Under the pieces are notes generated by a model. It worked only from the letters and a program-made list of their open reading frames with translations, did not search any database and was not told the DNA's origin. Made by a program: the position numbers and the translations under genes. From positions 2,418,001 to 2,482,000 of the forward strand of contig CAWGCS010000001.1 in assembly GCA_963821235.1 (NCBI GenBank): a DNA stretch of 64,000 nt, written 5' to 3'. This document shows positions 32,246-40,872 of the stretch, piece after piece; within the stretch, counting starts at the first letter, position 1, and every line of letters begins with the position of its first letter. Source of the DNA: CTSoil-043 sp963821235. Its GTDB lineage: Bacteria; Chloroflexota; Limnocylindria; Limnocylindrales; CSP1-4.

Positions 32246-32526
32246 GACCGGCCCCCGACGGCGAGGCCGGGCCACGCGGCGGCCAGTGCGGCCGGCTCCA
32301 CGTCGGCCTCGACGAGCTTGCGCCGGCTCGTGGCGCCGCCGACGACGCGCACGCCGTGGCGGGCGATGCCGAGCCGCGCGGCCAGGACCCGGCAGAGGGC
32401 CTCGTTCGCCGCCCCCTCCACCGGGGCGGCCGCGACCCGGACCCGCAGCACGCCGCCCTCCCCCACCCCGTCGATCCGGTCGGTGCCACCGCGGGGCGAG
32501 AGGCGGACCGCGAACCGGGGGGTCAC
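32242..32526 (-). CDS. DUF167 / YggU family protein
   Basis: A 94-residue protein with the DUF167 core: VRLSPRGGTDRIDGV, VRVAAAPVEGAANEALCRVL and VRVVGGATSRRKLVEADV. Function unknown, though it is conserved next to yggT. GTG start overlaps the yggT stop by 4 bases. Confidence 0.88.
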   Translation of the reverse strand: MTPRFAVRLSPRGGTDRIDGVGEGGVLRVRVAAAPVEGAANEALCRVLAARLGIARHGVRVVGGATSRRKLVEADVEPAALAAAWPGLAVGGRS

Positions 32527-32768
32527 AGCGAGACGAACCGCAACAGGACGCCCAGGCCCAGCATCAGGATCAGCGGCGAGAGGTCGAACATCCCCGTCTG
32601 CGGCAGGAGGCGCCGGATGGGAGCGAGCATCGGCTCCGTGAGGGCGATCACGTAGCGCGAGATCGAGTTGCGCCCCATCGGGTCGACCCAGCTCACCAGG
32701 ACGCGCCCGAGCACGAGCAGCCAGAGCACGAGGACCAGGATCTCGAGGAAGTTGCGGACGAAGAGCAC
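32523..32768 (-). CDS. YggT family membrane protein
   Basis: An 81-residue single-repeat YggT protein with two membrane helices (about 5-24 and 62-80) and the conserved loop VSWVDPMGRNSISRYVIALT, TEPMLAPIRRLLP. It is linked to cell division and osmotic tolerance in several bacteria and commonly follows ftsZ/yggS, as here. GTG start, 9 bases after the yggS stop. Confidence 0.9.
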   Translation of the reverse strand: MLFVRNFLEILVLVLWLLVLGRVLVSWVDPMGRNSISRYVIALTEPMLAPIRRLLPQTGMFDLSPLILMLGLGVLLRFVSL

Positions 32769-32777
32769 GGCCGAATC

Positions 32778-33557
32778 CTACGCCGGGGCGACATCGGAAT
32801 CGGCCGCCGGGCGCGCCTCGCCGGGCCCGGGCCGGGCTCGCTCGCCGAAGAGCGCGCGGCCGACGCGGACGATCGTGGCGCCCTCCTCGACGGCGACCTC
32901 GAAGTCGTCGCTCATCCCCATCGACAGCTCCGGCCCCAGCCCGGGATGGGTTGCCCGCAGCTCGCCGGCGAGCCGGCGGAGCGCCGAGAACGTGGGCCGC
33001 GCCTCCTCCGGGTCGGCAACGAGGCGGCCGATCGTCATGAGCCCCCGCACGTCGAGATCGGGAAGGGCCAGCAGCTCGGGCAGCGCCCGCCCGATCGCGT
33101 CGGGTGGGAAGCCGGCCTTGGCCGGGTCGGCGTCCACGTTCACCTCCAGGAGGACCGGCAAGGGCCGGCCCGGGCGGACCTCGCCGGCGATCCGGGTGAG
33201 CCTGGCGGCGAGCTCGACCGTGTCGACGGCCTCCAGCATCTCGAAGAGCTCGATCGCCCGGCGGGCCTTGTTGGCCTGCAGCGGGCCGACCAGGTGCCAG
33301 CGCGCGCCGGGGACGAGCGGCGCCTTGGCCGCCGCCTCCTGGACGCGGTTCTCGGCCAGGACCTCGTGGCCGGCGGCGACCGCCGCCCGCAGGCGGGCCG
33401 GGTCGACCGTCTTGCTCACCGCGACGAGGGTGACCTCGCGGGCCTCGCGTCCGGAGCGCGCGCAGGCGGCGGCGATGCGGGTCAGGACGGCCGCCCGCGC
33501 GGCGGCGAGCCCGGCGACCTCGGCGGGGTCGGGTGGCGGGAACGGGCCGGCGCCCAC
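32778..33557 (-). CDS. yggS: YggS family pyridoxal phosphate homeostasis protein
   Basis: A 259-residue single-domain alanine-racemase-like barrel. The PLP lysine is in LVAVSKTVDPARLR, with HLVGPLQANKARRA, LLEVNVDADPAKAGF, GLMTIG and LSMGMSDDFEVAVEEGATIV as signatures. It maintains free PLP rather than catalysing a reaction. GTG start 9 bases after the ftsZ stop, in the usual ftsZ-yggS-yggT order. Confidence 0.95.
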   Translation of the reverse strand: MGAGPFPPPDPAEVAGLAAARAAVLTRIAAACARSGREAREVTLVAVSKTVDPARLRAAVAAGHEVLAENRVQEAAAKAPLVPGARWHLVGPLQANKARRAIELFEMLEAVDTVELAARLTRIAGEVRPGRPLPVLLEVNVDADPAKAGFPPDAIGRALPELLALPDLDVRGLMTIGRLVADPEEARPTFSALRRLAGELRATHPGLGPELSMGMSDDFEVAVEEGATIVRVGRALFGERARPGPGEARPAADSDVAPA

Positions 33558-33566
33558 CGGCAGCGG

Positions 33567-34808
33567 CTACTTGTTGCGGCGGAGGAAGCTCGGGATCTCC
33601 AGGTCGTCCGCGTCGTAGCGCGGGCTCCTGACGCTCGTCGGCGCCGGCTCCGGGGCCACGGTCCGCTCGGCGCGCGCCGGGGGCTCGCCCCGCTCGGATC
33701 GGTCGGCGGCGCGGATCTCCGGGATCGGGCGGGCCTCCACGTCGGCGGCGGCCCGGCGGGTCTCGAGCTCGCCGAGGAAATCGCGCTCCGGGCGGGCGAC
33801 CCGCTGCAGCTCGTACGGCGAGGCGGTCGCCTCGCGGCGGACGGTCTCCCGGCGGCGGTTCGTGTCGAAGCCGGTGGCGATGACCGTGATGATCACGTCG
33901 TCGCCGAGGCGCTCGTCGAAGCTCGTCCCGAAGATGATGTTGGCCTCCGGGTCGGCCGCGGCGCGGATCTCCTCGGCTGCCTCCGTCACCTCGTAGAGGG
34001 TCAGGTTCGACGAGCCGGCGATGTTGAAGAGGATCCCCTGGGCTCCCGTGATGTTGATCTCGAGGAGCGGGCTGGCGATCGCCTGCTTGGCGGCCTCCAG
34101 GGCGCGACTCTCGCCGGATGCGCGGCCGATGCCCATGAGGGCTGACCCGGCGTCGTGCATGATCGCCTTCACGTCGGCGAAGTCGAGGTTGATGAGCCCG
34201 GGGACGGTGATGATGTCGCTGATCCCCTGGACGCCCTGGCGCAGCACGTCGTCGACGACCCGGAACGCGTCGAGGATCGAGGTGTTCTTCTGGACGACGT
34301 CGCGGAGGCGGTCGTTGGGGATCGTGATGAGGGTGTCGACCTTCGCCTTCAGCTGCTCGGCGGCCTTCTCGGCGATGAGCTTGCGGCGGTTGCCCTCGAA
34401 GCTGAACGGCTTGGTCACGACGCCGATCGTCAGGGCCCCGAGGTCCTTGGCGATCTCGGCGATGACCGGCGCGCCGCCCGACCCGGTGCCGCCGCCGAGG
34501 CCGGCGGTGATGAAGACCATGTCGGAGTCGCGGAGCGCCTCCGTGATCTTCTCGGCGTCCTCCTCCGCGGCGCGCTGGCCGATCGACGCGTCGCCGCCGG
34601 CGCCCAGGCCGCGGGTGATCTTGTCCCCGATCCGGATCTTGTGGGGCGCGTCCGACTGCAGGAGCGCCTGGGCATCGGTGTTGATGCCGATGAACTCGAC
34701 GCCCATCATCTCGGCCCGGATCATGCGGTTGACGGCGTTGCTGCCGCCCCCGCCGACGCCGACGACGCGGATGAGCGCGAAGTTCTCCGAATCCGACCGC
34801 AGCGGCAT
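33567..34808 (-). CDS. ftsZ: Cell division protein FtsZ
   Basis: A 413-residue tubulin-like GTPase that forms the division ring. The GTP-binding T4 loop GLGGGTGSGGAPVIAEIAKD, the T1 loop VVGVGGGGSNAVNRMI and the synergy loop are intact. A variable linker (about 320-400) leads to the conserved C-terminal peptide DDLEIPSFLRRNK, which binds FtsA and other partners. ATG 34808 has GGAGGA 8 bases upstream. It is preceded by its own promoter in the 263-base ftsA-ftsZ gap. Confidence 0.98.
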   Translation of the reverse strand: MPLRSDSENFALIRVVGVGGGGSNAVNRMIRAEMMGVEFIGINTDAQALLQSDAPHKIRIGDKITRGLGAGGDASIGQRAAEEDAEKITEALRDSDMVFITAGLGGGTGSGGAPVIAEIAKDLGALTIGVVTKPFSFEGNRRKLIAEKAAEQLKAKVDTLITIPNDRLRDVVQKNTSILDAFRVVDDVLRQGVQGISDIITVPGLINLDFADVKAIMHDAGSALMGIGRASGESRALEAAKQAIASPLLEINITGAQGILFNIAGSSNLTLYEVTEAAEEIRAAADPEANIIFGTSFDERLGDDVIITVIATGFDTNRRRETVRREATASPYELQRVARPERDFLGELETRRAAADVEARPIPEIRAADRSERGEPPARAERTVAPEPAPTSVRSPRYDADDLEIPSFLRRNK

Positions 34809-34948
34809 CGCTCGTCCTCCGGTTTGTGCGCGGCCGCCGGGGCGGCCGTCCCGGGCTCCCGGGCCCGGATCTGCAGGATCGTCTGTGCTTGCGAGTTGGA
34901 CCGGTCCGGCGAGCGGGGCACGGCGCGCTGGAACGGGGACTGGCGGGG

Positions 34949-34976
34949 AGTATACCGCCGCGAGCCCGGATGGGAA
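34949..34976 (-). promoter_or_regulatory. Promoter of ftsZ
   Basis: TTCCCA (34971-34976) and TATACT (34949-34954) on the minus strand, 16 bases apart, giving a leader of about 135 bases. An internal promoter here would raise FtsZ over FtsA, as is usual. Confidence 0.65.
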
Positions 34977-35071
34977 CCCCGCCCCCTGCCAGCCGATGCG
35001 TGGGACGCGCCGCTCCGCGCGTTCGCGGCGCGTCCAGGCCCCGGGGACACTGCGCCGGGGCCGCCGCCCGC

Positions 35072-36301
35072 CTAGGGGAAGACGCTCCGCAGTGCGGCCC
35101 GGGCGCGGGCGAGGAAGCCGCCGCCCGGCGCGGAGTCGTAGGTCGCCAGCTCCGCCGCGGCGACGTGCCGGGCGCCCCACAGGAGAAGGCCGATCGCGGT
35201 CGACGAGCCCGGCTCCAGGAGACCGTCCACGAGGCCGCCGACGTCGCTCGGAGCGGCGACCCGCACCGGCATCTCGAGGACGTCGCGCCCGAGGACGGCC
35301 GCCCCGGCCAGCTGGGCGCCTCCGCCGGTCAGGACCAGGCCGGCCGGGAGCATGCCCGGCGCGGCGGCGAGGATCTCCGTCCGCAGCATCTCGAACGTCT
35401 CCCGCATGCGAGCCTCGATGATGCGGCAGACGTCGAGGCGCTCGACGGTCCGGCCCGCCTCGTCGCCGAGGACGGTGACGCTGATCACCTCGTCCGGGTC
35501 GACGTCGGAGAGGTCGCACGTGCCGTGCTCGACCTTCAGGGCCTCGGCCACGTGGAGGCTCGTCTTGAGCCCGATCGCCACGTCGTTGGTCACGTTGGCG
35601 CCGCCCACCGGCAGGACCGCGGTGTGGAAGGCCGATCCGTCGGCGAAGAGGGTCAGGTCGATCGTGCCCGCCCCGATGTCGGCCACGGCGACGCCGAGGT
35701 CGCGTTCCGTCGGCGAGAGGACGGCCTCCGCCGAGGCGTGGCCGGCGGCCACCAGCTCGTCGATCTTGACGTCGGCCGCCGTCACGCACTTGCTCAGGTT
35801 CTGGACGGCCGTCGCGGAGGCGGTGACGATGTGCGTCTCGACCTCCAGGCGGATGGCGCTCATCCCCAGCGGGTTCATGACGCCTTCCTGGCCGTCCACC
35901 GTGTAGCCGCGGGGGATGACGTGCAGGACCTCGCGGGTCGAGGGGATCGAGACCGCGCGGGCGACCTCGATGGAGCGGTTGACGTCCTCCTGGGCGACCT
36001 CGCGACGGGGGCCGGCAACGGCGACCTGGCCCGGCGAGTTCAGCCCTTCCACGTGGTTGCCCCCCACGCCGACGAAGGCCCGCTCGATCTTGTAGCCGGC
36101 GTGCCGCTCCGCCTTCTCGACCGCCGCCGAGATCGAGTGGACGGTCTGGTCGATGTTGACGACGACGCCCTTGCGAAGCCCCGAGGCGGGCACGATGCCC
36201 TTGCCGATGATCGTCAGGGCGCCGTCCCGGCCGACCTCGCCGATGAGCGCGACGACCTTCGTCGTCCCGACGTCGATCCCGACGAACGTCTCGCGTTCCA
36301 C
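35072..36301 (-). CDS. ftsA: Cell division protein FtsA
   Basis: A 409-residue actin-like ATPase that tethers FtsZ to the membrane. The phosphate-1 loop VGIDVGTTKVVALIGE is at the N-terminus, DIGAGTIDLTLFADG is phosphate-2, and VLTGGGAQLAGAAVL is the adenosine motif. The C-terminal end (GGGFLARARAALRSVFP) is the amphipathic membrane helix. GTG 36301 has GGAGAGGAA upstream. It follows the DUF1290 gene. Confidence 0.97.
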   Translation of the reverse strand: MERETFVGIDVGTTKVVALIGEVGRDGALTIIGKGIVPASGLRKGVVVNIDQTVHSISAAVEKAERHAGYKIERAFVGVGGNHVEGLNSPGQVAVAGPRREVAQEDVNRSIEVARAVSIPSTREVLHVIPRGYTVDGQEGVMNPLGMSAIRLEVETHIVTASATAVQNLSKCVTAADVKIDELVAAGHASAEAVLSPTERDLGVAVADIGAGTIDLTLFADGSAFHTAVLPVGGANVTNDVAIGLKTSLHVAEALKVEHGTCDLSDVDPDEVISVTVLGDEAGRTVERLDVCRIIEARMRETFEMLRTEILAAAPGMLPAGLVLTGGGAQLAGAAVLGRDVLEMPVRVAAPSDVGGLVDGLLEPGSSTAIGLLLWGARHVAAAELATYDSAPGGGFLARARAALRSVFP

Positions 36302-36345
36302 TCGTCCCGTTCCTCTCCCGTCGTCTCGCCGCCGCGGCGTCCGGC

Positions 36346-36669
36346 CTACAGGAAGTGCCGCCGGATGAGGGCCACGTTCTGGAAGATCCGCAGCCCGAAC
36401 GTGATCAGCGCCACCAGGTACAGGTCCAGGCCCAGCCGATCGCCGATGAAGGTCAGGAGGACCGCCACGATCGCGTTGACCACGAACCCGCTGATGAAGA
36501 TCCGGTTGTCGTAGACGCCCTCCATCTCGGCACGGACGGCCCCGAGGACGGAGTCGAGCGCGGCGAGGATGGCTACGGCCGAGTAGCGCGAAAGCTCGAA
36601 CCCGACGTTGACGTTGAGCACGAGCCCGAGCAGGACCCCGACGAGCAGGCCCGCCAGCGGCAGGAGCAC
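36346..36669 (-). CDS. sbp: DUF1290 small basic protein (Sbp)
   Basis: A 107-residue membrane protein with about three helices (VLLPLAGLLVGVLLGLVLNV at the N-terminus) and the signature AAILAALDSVLGAVRAEMEG, FISGFVVNAIVAVLLTFIGD. It is known from Gram-positive dcw clusters (B. subtilis sbp, next to ftsA). Function unknown. GTG 36669 chosen; it removes a polar in-frame extension. It lies between ftsQ and ftsA. Confidence 0.88.
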   Translation of the reverse strand: MLLPLAGLLVGVLLGLVLNVNVGFELSRYSAVAILAALDSVLGAVRAEMEGVYDNRIFISGFVVNAIVAVLLTFIGDRLGLDLYLVALITFGLRIFQNVALIRRHFL

Positions 36670-36750
36670 AGGCCGGTTTCCCTTCCTCGGCGGCGTTTCC
36701 GCAAGGCTACCCGACCCGGGCGCTGATCGCCACGTCGATCCCGTCACGCG

Positions 36751-37593
36751 TCACGGCTCCGGCTTCTCGGTGAAGGTCCCCTCGCGCTCGCCGGCGAGGA
36801 CGATGCGCAGCAGCCGCGCCTCGCGCCCGGCGAGGAGGCTGCGCAGCGAGCGGACCTGCTCGGGCACCATCGCCGGGGGGCGGATCTCGGGGCCGTAGAA
36901 GCCGAAGACGGCAGCCCACGGGTCGTCCACCGTGGGCACGACCGTCCAGCCGTCCCGGTCGTCGACGCCGACGAGGAGGGCCGGGGCGGCCGAGCCGAGA
37001 TCGGCCGGGGTGAGGCCGAGGAGCCGCGTCGCCACGTCGAGGTCGAGCGCGTCCACCTGGCCCCCCACCGCGGGCCCGCTGCCGTCCGTCCGCCGGTCGG
37101 CGACGAGCGGGAGGCCGTCGGCCGCGGCCGCGGCTGCGGTCGCGCCGGGCGCCCGGGCGTCGGCCAGGACCCGGCCGTCGCCGTCCACGAGGTAGAGGGC
37201 TTCGCCGCGACGCCAGGCGAGGACCGGCCGCCGCTCGATGACCCGCACCTCGAGGGTGCCCGGCAGGCCGACGTGGACCTCGGCGTCGGAGACCGCCGGC
37301 AGCGCCAGGAGCCGGTCGCGCAGCTGGTCGGTCGCGACGGTGAAGGCGTTGGGCGGCGGGGCAGGCAGGGCGAGCGCGGCCCGGACCGCGTCGTCGCCGC
37401 TGAGGTCGGCGCCCTCGATCTCGACGGTCTTGACGCCGAAGACGGGCGAGGCCACCGCGCCCCAGATCAGCCCCGCCGTGGCCAGCATGGCGAGCGCGGC
37501 GAGGGCGCGCCGGGGCGAGAAGCCCCGCGAGGCGCGCCGCGGGCCCGCCCGGCGCCGGACGCGACCGCCTCGGACCGGCAGGTCGTCGCTCAC
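36751..37593 (-). CDS. ftsQ: Cell division protein FtsQ/DivIB
   Basis: A 280-residue single-pass divisome protein. A basic N-terminus (VRGGRVRRRAGPRRASRGFS) and one membrane helix (about 33-52) are followed by a POTRA domain (FGVKTVEIEGADLSGDDAVR, residues about 55-125) and a FtsQ domain (RVIERRPVLAWRRGEALYLV onward). The GTG start overlaps the ddl stop by 4 bases. Confidence 0.92.
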   Translation of the reverse strand: MSDDLPVRGGRVRRRAGPRRASRGFSPRRALAALAMLATAGLIWGAVASPVFGVKTVEIEGADLSGDDAVRAALALPAPPPNAFTVATDQLRDRLLALPAVSDAEVHVGLPGTLEVRVIERRPVLAWRRGEALYLVDGDGRVLADARAPGATAAAAAADGLPLVADRRTDGSGPAVGGQVDALDLDVATRLLGLTPADLGSAAPALLVGVDDRDGWTVVPTVDDPWAAVFGFYGPEIRPPAMVPEQVRSLRSLLAGREARLLRIVLAGEREGTFTEKPEP

Positions 37594-38741
37594 CGGGGCA
37601 GGTCGCGGGCCGTGAGCCGGCGCACCGGACGGGCGGCGCGGGCCGCTGACCCGAGGTCGACGATCCGCGAGCACAGCTCGCCGAAGTCGAGGCCGCCCTC
37701 GGCCATGATCCGGGGGAAGAGGCTGATCGGGGTGAAGCCGGGGATCGTGTTGATCTCGTTGAGGTACACCTCGCCCGTCCGGCGGTCCTGGAAGAAGTCG
37801 ACGCGGGCGAAGCCCTGGGCCCCGATCAGGGCGTAGGCGGCGCCCGCGATCCCGCGGCATCTGGCCGCCGTGGCCTCGTCGACCTCGGCCCGGGAGAGGA
37901 TCCGGGCGTCATCCACCACGTACTTGTCGATGTAGTCGTAGAAGTCCCGGCTCGGGATCACCTCGCCCGGGCCACCGATCAGGAGCTCGCCCGGGGGATT
38001 GCCCAGGACGGCCACCTCGAGCTCGCGGGGGGTGGGCAGGCAGGGCTCGACGAGGACTCGCGCGTCGTAGCGCAGGGCCAGCTCCATCGCCGGCTCGCGA
38101 TCGGCGGGCGACCATGCGATCGACATCCCGACCGACGAGCCGAGGCAGGCCGGCTTGACGATGACCCGGCGGCCGGGCGCGTCGGCGGCGAAGGCATCCA
38201 TGGCCGCGAGCGTCCCGGACCGGTCCGCCGCCCATTGCCCTGCCGTGACGTCCAGCCACGGCAGCACGGGCAACCCGGCGCCGCGGGCGAAGCGCTTGAA
38301 GAGTGGCTTGTCCATGCCCACCGCCGACGCGGCGACCCCGGAGCCGGTGTAGGCGAGGCCGGCCTCCTCGAGGATGGCCTGGATCGTGCCGTCCTCCCCG
38401 TAGGGCCCATGGAGGGCCACGAAGACGACCGGCCGGGGCCGGGCCGCGGCCATCCCGCCGGCCGCGTCGCCGGCGCCGAAGGGGCCCGCCGCGCCCAGCG
38501 CCTCCGGCTCGTCGTAGGCCGCCGGGGATCGCTCGCCGCGCCGGTGGTCGGCCGGCAGGAGCCACCACTCGCCGGCCAGGTCGATGTAGAACTGGCTGAC
38601 CGGGTGGCCGCGCTCGCCGAGCGCCCCCGCGATCGCCGTGCCCGACACGATCGAGACGTCGTGCTCGGCCGATGGCCCGCCGAAGACGACCGCGACGGCC
38701 GGCAGGGCGCCCGGGCCTCGCTCACGCGCAGGCTCGCTCAC
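37590..38741 (-). CDS. ddl: D-alanine--D-alanine ligase
   Basis: A 383-residue ATP-grasp ligase that makes the D-Ala-D-Ala dipeptide for MurF. N-terminal VVFGGPSAEHDVSIVSGTAI, ATP-grasp KPACLGSSVGMSIAWSPADR and the metal/phosphate motif YLNEINTIPGFTPISLFPRI are intact. A loop of about 20 residues near 75-95 is extra. The GTG start overlaps the murB stop by 4 bases. Confidence 0.96.
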   Translation of the reverse strand: MSEPARERGPGALPAVAVVFGGPSAEHDVSIVSGTAIAGALGERGHPVSQFYIDLAGEWWLLPADHRRGERSPAAYDEPEALGAAGPFGAGDAAGGMAAARPRPVVFVALHGPYGEDGTIQAILEEAGLAYTGSGVAASAVGMDKPLFKRFARGAGLPVLPWLDVTAGQWAADRSGTLAAMDAFAADAPGRRVIVKPACLGSSVGMSIAWSPADREPAMELALRYDARVLVEPCLPTPRELEVAVLGNPPGELLIGGPGEVIPSRDFYDYIDKYVVDDARILSRAEVDEATAARCRGIAGAAYALIGAQGFARVDFFQDRRTGEVYLNEINTIPGFTPISLFPRIMAEGGLDFGELCSRIVDLGSAARAARPVRRLTARDLPR

Positions 38742-39724
38742 GCCGCCTCCTCCGTCCAGCCGGACCAGTCGCCCAGGAAGACCACCTCGAAGGCGAGCCG
38801 GACCCCGGTCTCGCGCTCGACGACCGCCCGCACCTGCTCGCCCAGGCGGCGTACGTCCGCGGCGCTCCCGCCCCGGTCGTTGAGGATCCAGTTGGCGTGG
38901 CGGTCGGAGACGACGGCTCCGCCCTCGCGGCGGCCCTTGAGGCCGCAGCGGTCGATGAGCGCGCCCGCCGAGGGTCCCTCGGCCGGGTTCCGGAAGACGC
39001 TCCCGGCGCTCGGGATCCCCAGCGGCTGGTGCTCGCGCCGCCAGCGGCGGATCTCGTCGAGGCGGGCCCGGATGGCGGCCGGCTCCTCCGCCTCGAGATG
39101 GAAGGCGGCCGACAGGACGACCTCCGCCGGCTCCCCGGGCACGGGGTGCTTGAGGCGGCTCTCGCGGTAGGCGAACCCGAGCCCGGCCGCGCCGAGGCGC
39201 TCCTCGCTGCCGTCCGCCCGCAGGACCAGCGCCCATTCCAGCACCGCGGCGACGTCCGAGGCATGGGCCCCGGCGTTGGACCAGACGGCGCCCCCGACGT
39301 TGCCGGGGATGGCCAGGCCGAACTCCAGCCCGGCCAGGCCCGCCTCCGCCGTCACCGTGGCCGCCTTGGCCATGGCCAGCCCGGCGTCGGCGACGAGCCG
39401 GTCGCCGGCGATCTCGTACCCCTCGGCTCGCACGTGGATCACGAGCCCCCGGATCCCAGCGTCGGAGATGACGACGTCGCTGCCCCGGCCGAGCAGGGTG
39501 TACGGGATCGCGCGCACGCGCGCGAGCTTGACCAGCCCGCGCAGCTCGAAGGGGTTGTGGGCGGCGGCGTAGAGGTCGGCCGGACCGCCGACGCGCATCG
39601 TCGTGAAGCGGGCCAGCGGCTCGTCGCGGGATGTCCTCACGCCGAGGCGACGCTGGATCTCCGTCCCCGTCCGGATCGCGTCGAACGGCTCGGGAGCGGC
39701 GAGACCGGACGTCGATCCGGTCAT
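38738..39724 (-). CDS. murB: UDP-N-acetylenolpyruvoylglucosamine reductase
   Basis: A 328-residue FAD enzyme reducing UDP-GlcNAc-enolpyruvate to UDP-MurNAc. FAD motifs TLLGRGSDVVISDAGIRGLV and AIPGNVGGAVWSNAGAHASD are clear, and the catalytic serine is in PSAGSVFRNP. It lacks the extra loop of type I MurB (type II-like, with a Tyr-containing YRESRLKH loop). Its ATG overlaps the murG stop by 4 bases. MurC, which usually sits between murG and murB, is absent. Confidence 0.96.
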   Translation of the reverse strand: MTGSTSGLAAPEPFDAIRTGTEIQRRLGVRTSRDEPLARFTTMRVGGPADLYAAAHNPFELRGLVKLARVRAIPYTLLGRGSDVVISDAGIRGLVIHVRAEGYEIAGDRLVADAGLAMAKAATVTAEAGLAGLEFGLAIPGNVGGAVWSNAGAHASDVAAVLEWALVLRADGSEERLGAAGLGFAYRESRLKHPVPGEPAEVVLSAAFHLEAEEPAAIRARLDEIRRWRREHQPLGIPSAGSVFRNPAEGPSAGALIDRCGLKGRREGGAVVSDRHANWILNDRGGSAADVRRLGEQVRAVVERETGVRLAFEVVFLGDWSGWTEEAA

Positions 39725-40872
39725 CGGCCCGCTCCGCCGGCGGCGATCCCGGCGATCGTCGCCGCGTCCGGCCAGGCCCGCCGCTCGGCGGCGGCCGCGA
39801 CGAGCTCGGCGACGGCGGCCGCGGCCCCGGGGCGGCCGGCGTCCCGGGCGGCGGCGCTCATGGCCAGGTGGACGGCGGGGTCCTCCAGGATCCGGGCGGC
39901 GTCGAGGAGCGCCGCGGCGTCGAACGCCTCGTCCTCCACGAGCCGCGCCGCGCCGGTCGCGGCATAGGCCTCGGCGTTGGCCCGCTGGTGCCCCGCCGCG
40001 TGGGGATAGGGCACGCAGACGAGGGGCAGGGCGAAGGCGGCGCACTCGGCCAGCGTCGACGAGCCGGCCCGGCCGACGACGAGGTCGGCGGCGGCCAGCG
40101 CGGCGGTCATCTCCTCGGCCAGGAACGGGACCGGGCGGTAGCGGGCCCGGCGCTCCGCCGGCAGCGCCTCGCGGGCCGCGAGGGCCTCGGCGTAGCCCGC
40201 GTCCCCGGTCACGTGGAGGACGGCGCACCGCTCGACGAGGCGCGGCAACGCCCCGGCGACCGCGTCGTTGAAGCGGCGAACGGCCTGCGAGCCGCCGAAG
40301 ACGAGCAGGAGCCGCTCGCCGGGCGCGACCTCGAGCTGCCGGCGGGCGGCCTCGCGATCGATCGTCCGCGGGTCGCGGATCGGCGTGCCGGTCTCGTAGC
40401 AGCGCCGGGCGGCGAGGGCCTCGCAGGTCCGGGGATCCGTCACGGCCACGGCGCCCGCCAGGCGGGCCGTGGCCCGGACGCTGCGACCCGGGACGACGTT
40501 CCCGTCCCAGAGGACGACCGGGATGCGGAGGAGGCGGGCGGCCACCAGGACCGGGATCGCCACGTAACCGCCGGTCGTGAAGATGGCCGCCGGCCGCCGC
40601 CGGGCCAGCAGCCAGAGCGCCTGGGGGACCGAGGCGACCAGGCGGATCGGGTCGAGGACGAGGTGGACGTCCCGGCCTGCGCTCCGCAGGGAGCGGAGCC
40701 AGAGTCGGCGAAGGGGGATCCCGGACGGCGGGACCAGCTCGGCCTCCAGGCCGCGCCGCCCGCCGATCCAGGCCAGCTCAGGCGCCGCCGGGCGCGCGCG
40801 AAGGGAGCGGGCGACGGCGAGAGCCGGGTAGATGTGCCCGCCCGTTCCGCCGGCCGCGATCGCCACTCGCAT
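39721..40872 (-). CDS. murG: UDP-GlcNAc--lipid I N-acetylglucosaminyltransferase
   Basis: A 383-residue GT-B enzyme making lipid II at the inner face of the membrane. The N-terminal G-loop MRVAIAAGGTGGHIYPALAV is canonical and fixes the start; GGAGGG lies 9 bases upstream. The second G-loop VFGGSQAVRRFND and the donor site ADLVVGRAGSSTLAECAAFA and PYPHAAGHQRANAEAYAATG are present. The first 95 bases overlap the end of ftsW in another frame, which is unusually long for this cluster. Confidence 0.96.
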   Translation of the reverse strand: MRVAIAAGGTGGHIYPALAVARSLRARPAAPELAWIGGRRGLEAELVPPSGIPLRRLWLRSLRSAGRDVHLVLDPIRLVASVPQALWLLARRRPAAIFTTGGYVAIPVLVAARLLRIPVVLWDGNVVPGRSVRATARLAGAVAVTDPRTCEALAARRCYETGTPIRDPRTIDREAARRQLEVAPGERLLLVFGGSQAVRRFNDAVAGALPRLVERCAVLHVTGDAGYAEALAAREALPAERRARYRPVPFLAEEMTAALAAADLVVGRAGSSTLAECAAFALPLVCVPYPHAAGHQRANAEAYAATGAARLVEDEAFDAAALLDAARILEDPAVHLAMSAAARDAGRPGAAAAVAELVAAAAERRAWPDAATIAGIAAGGAGR

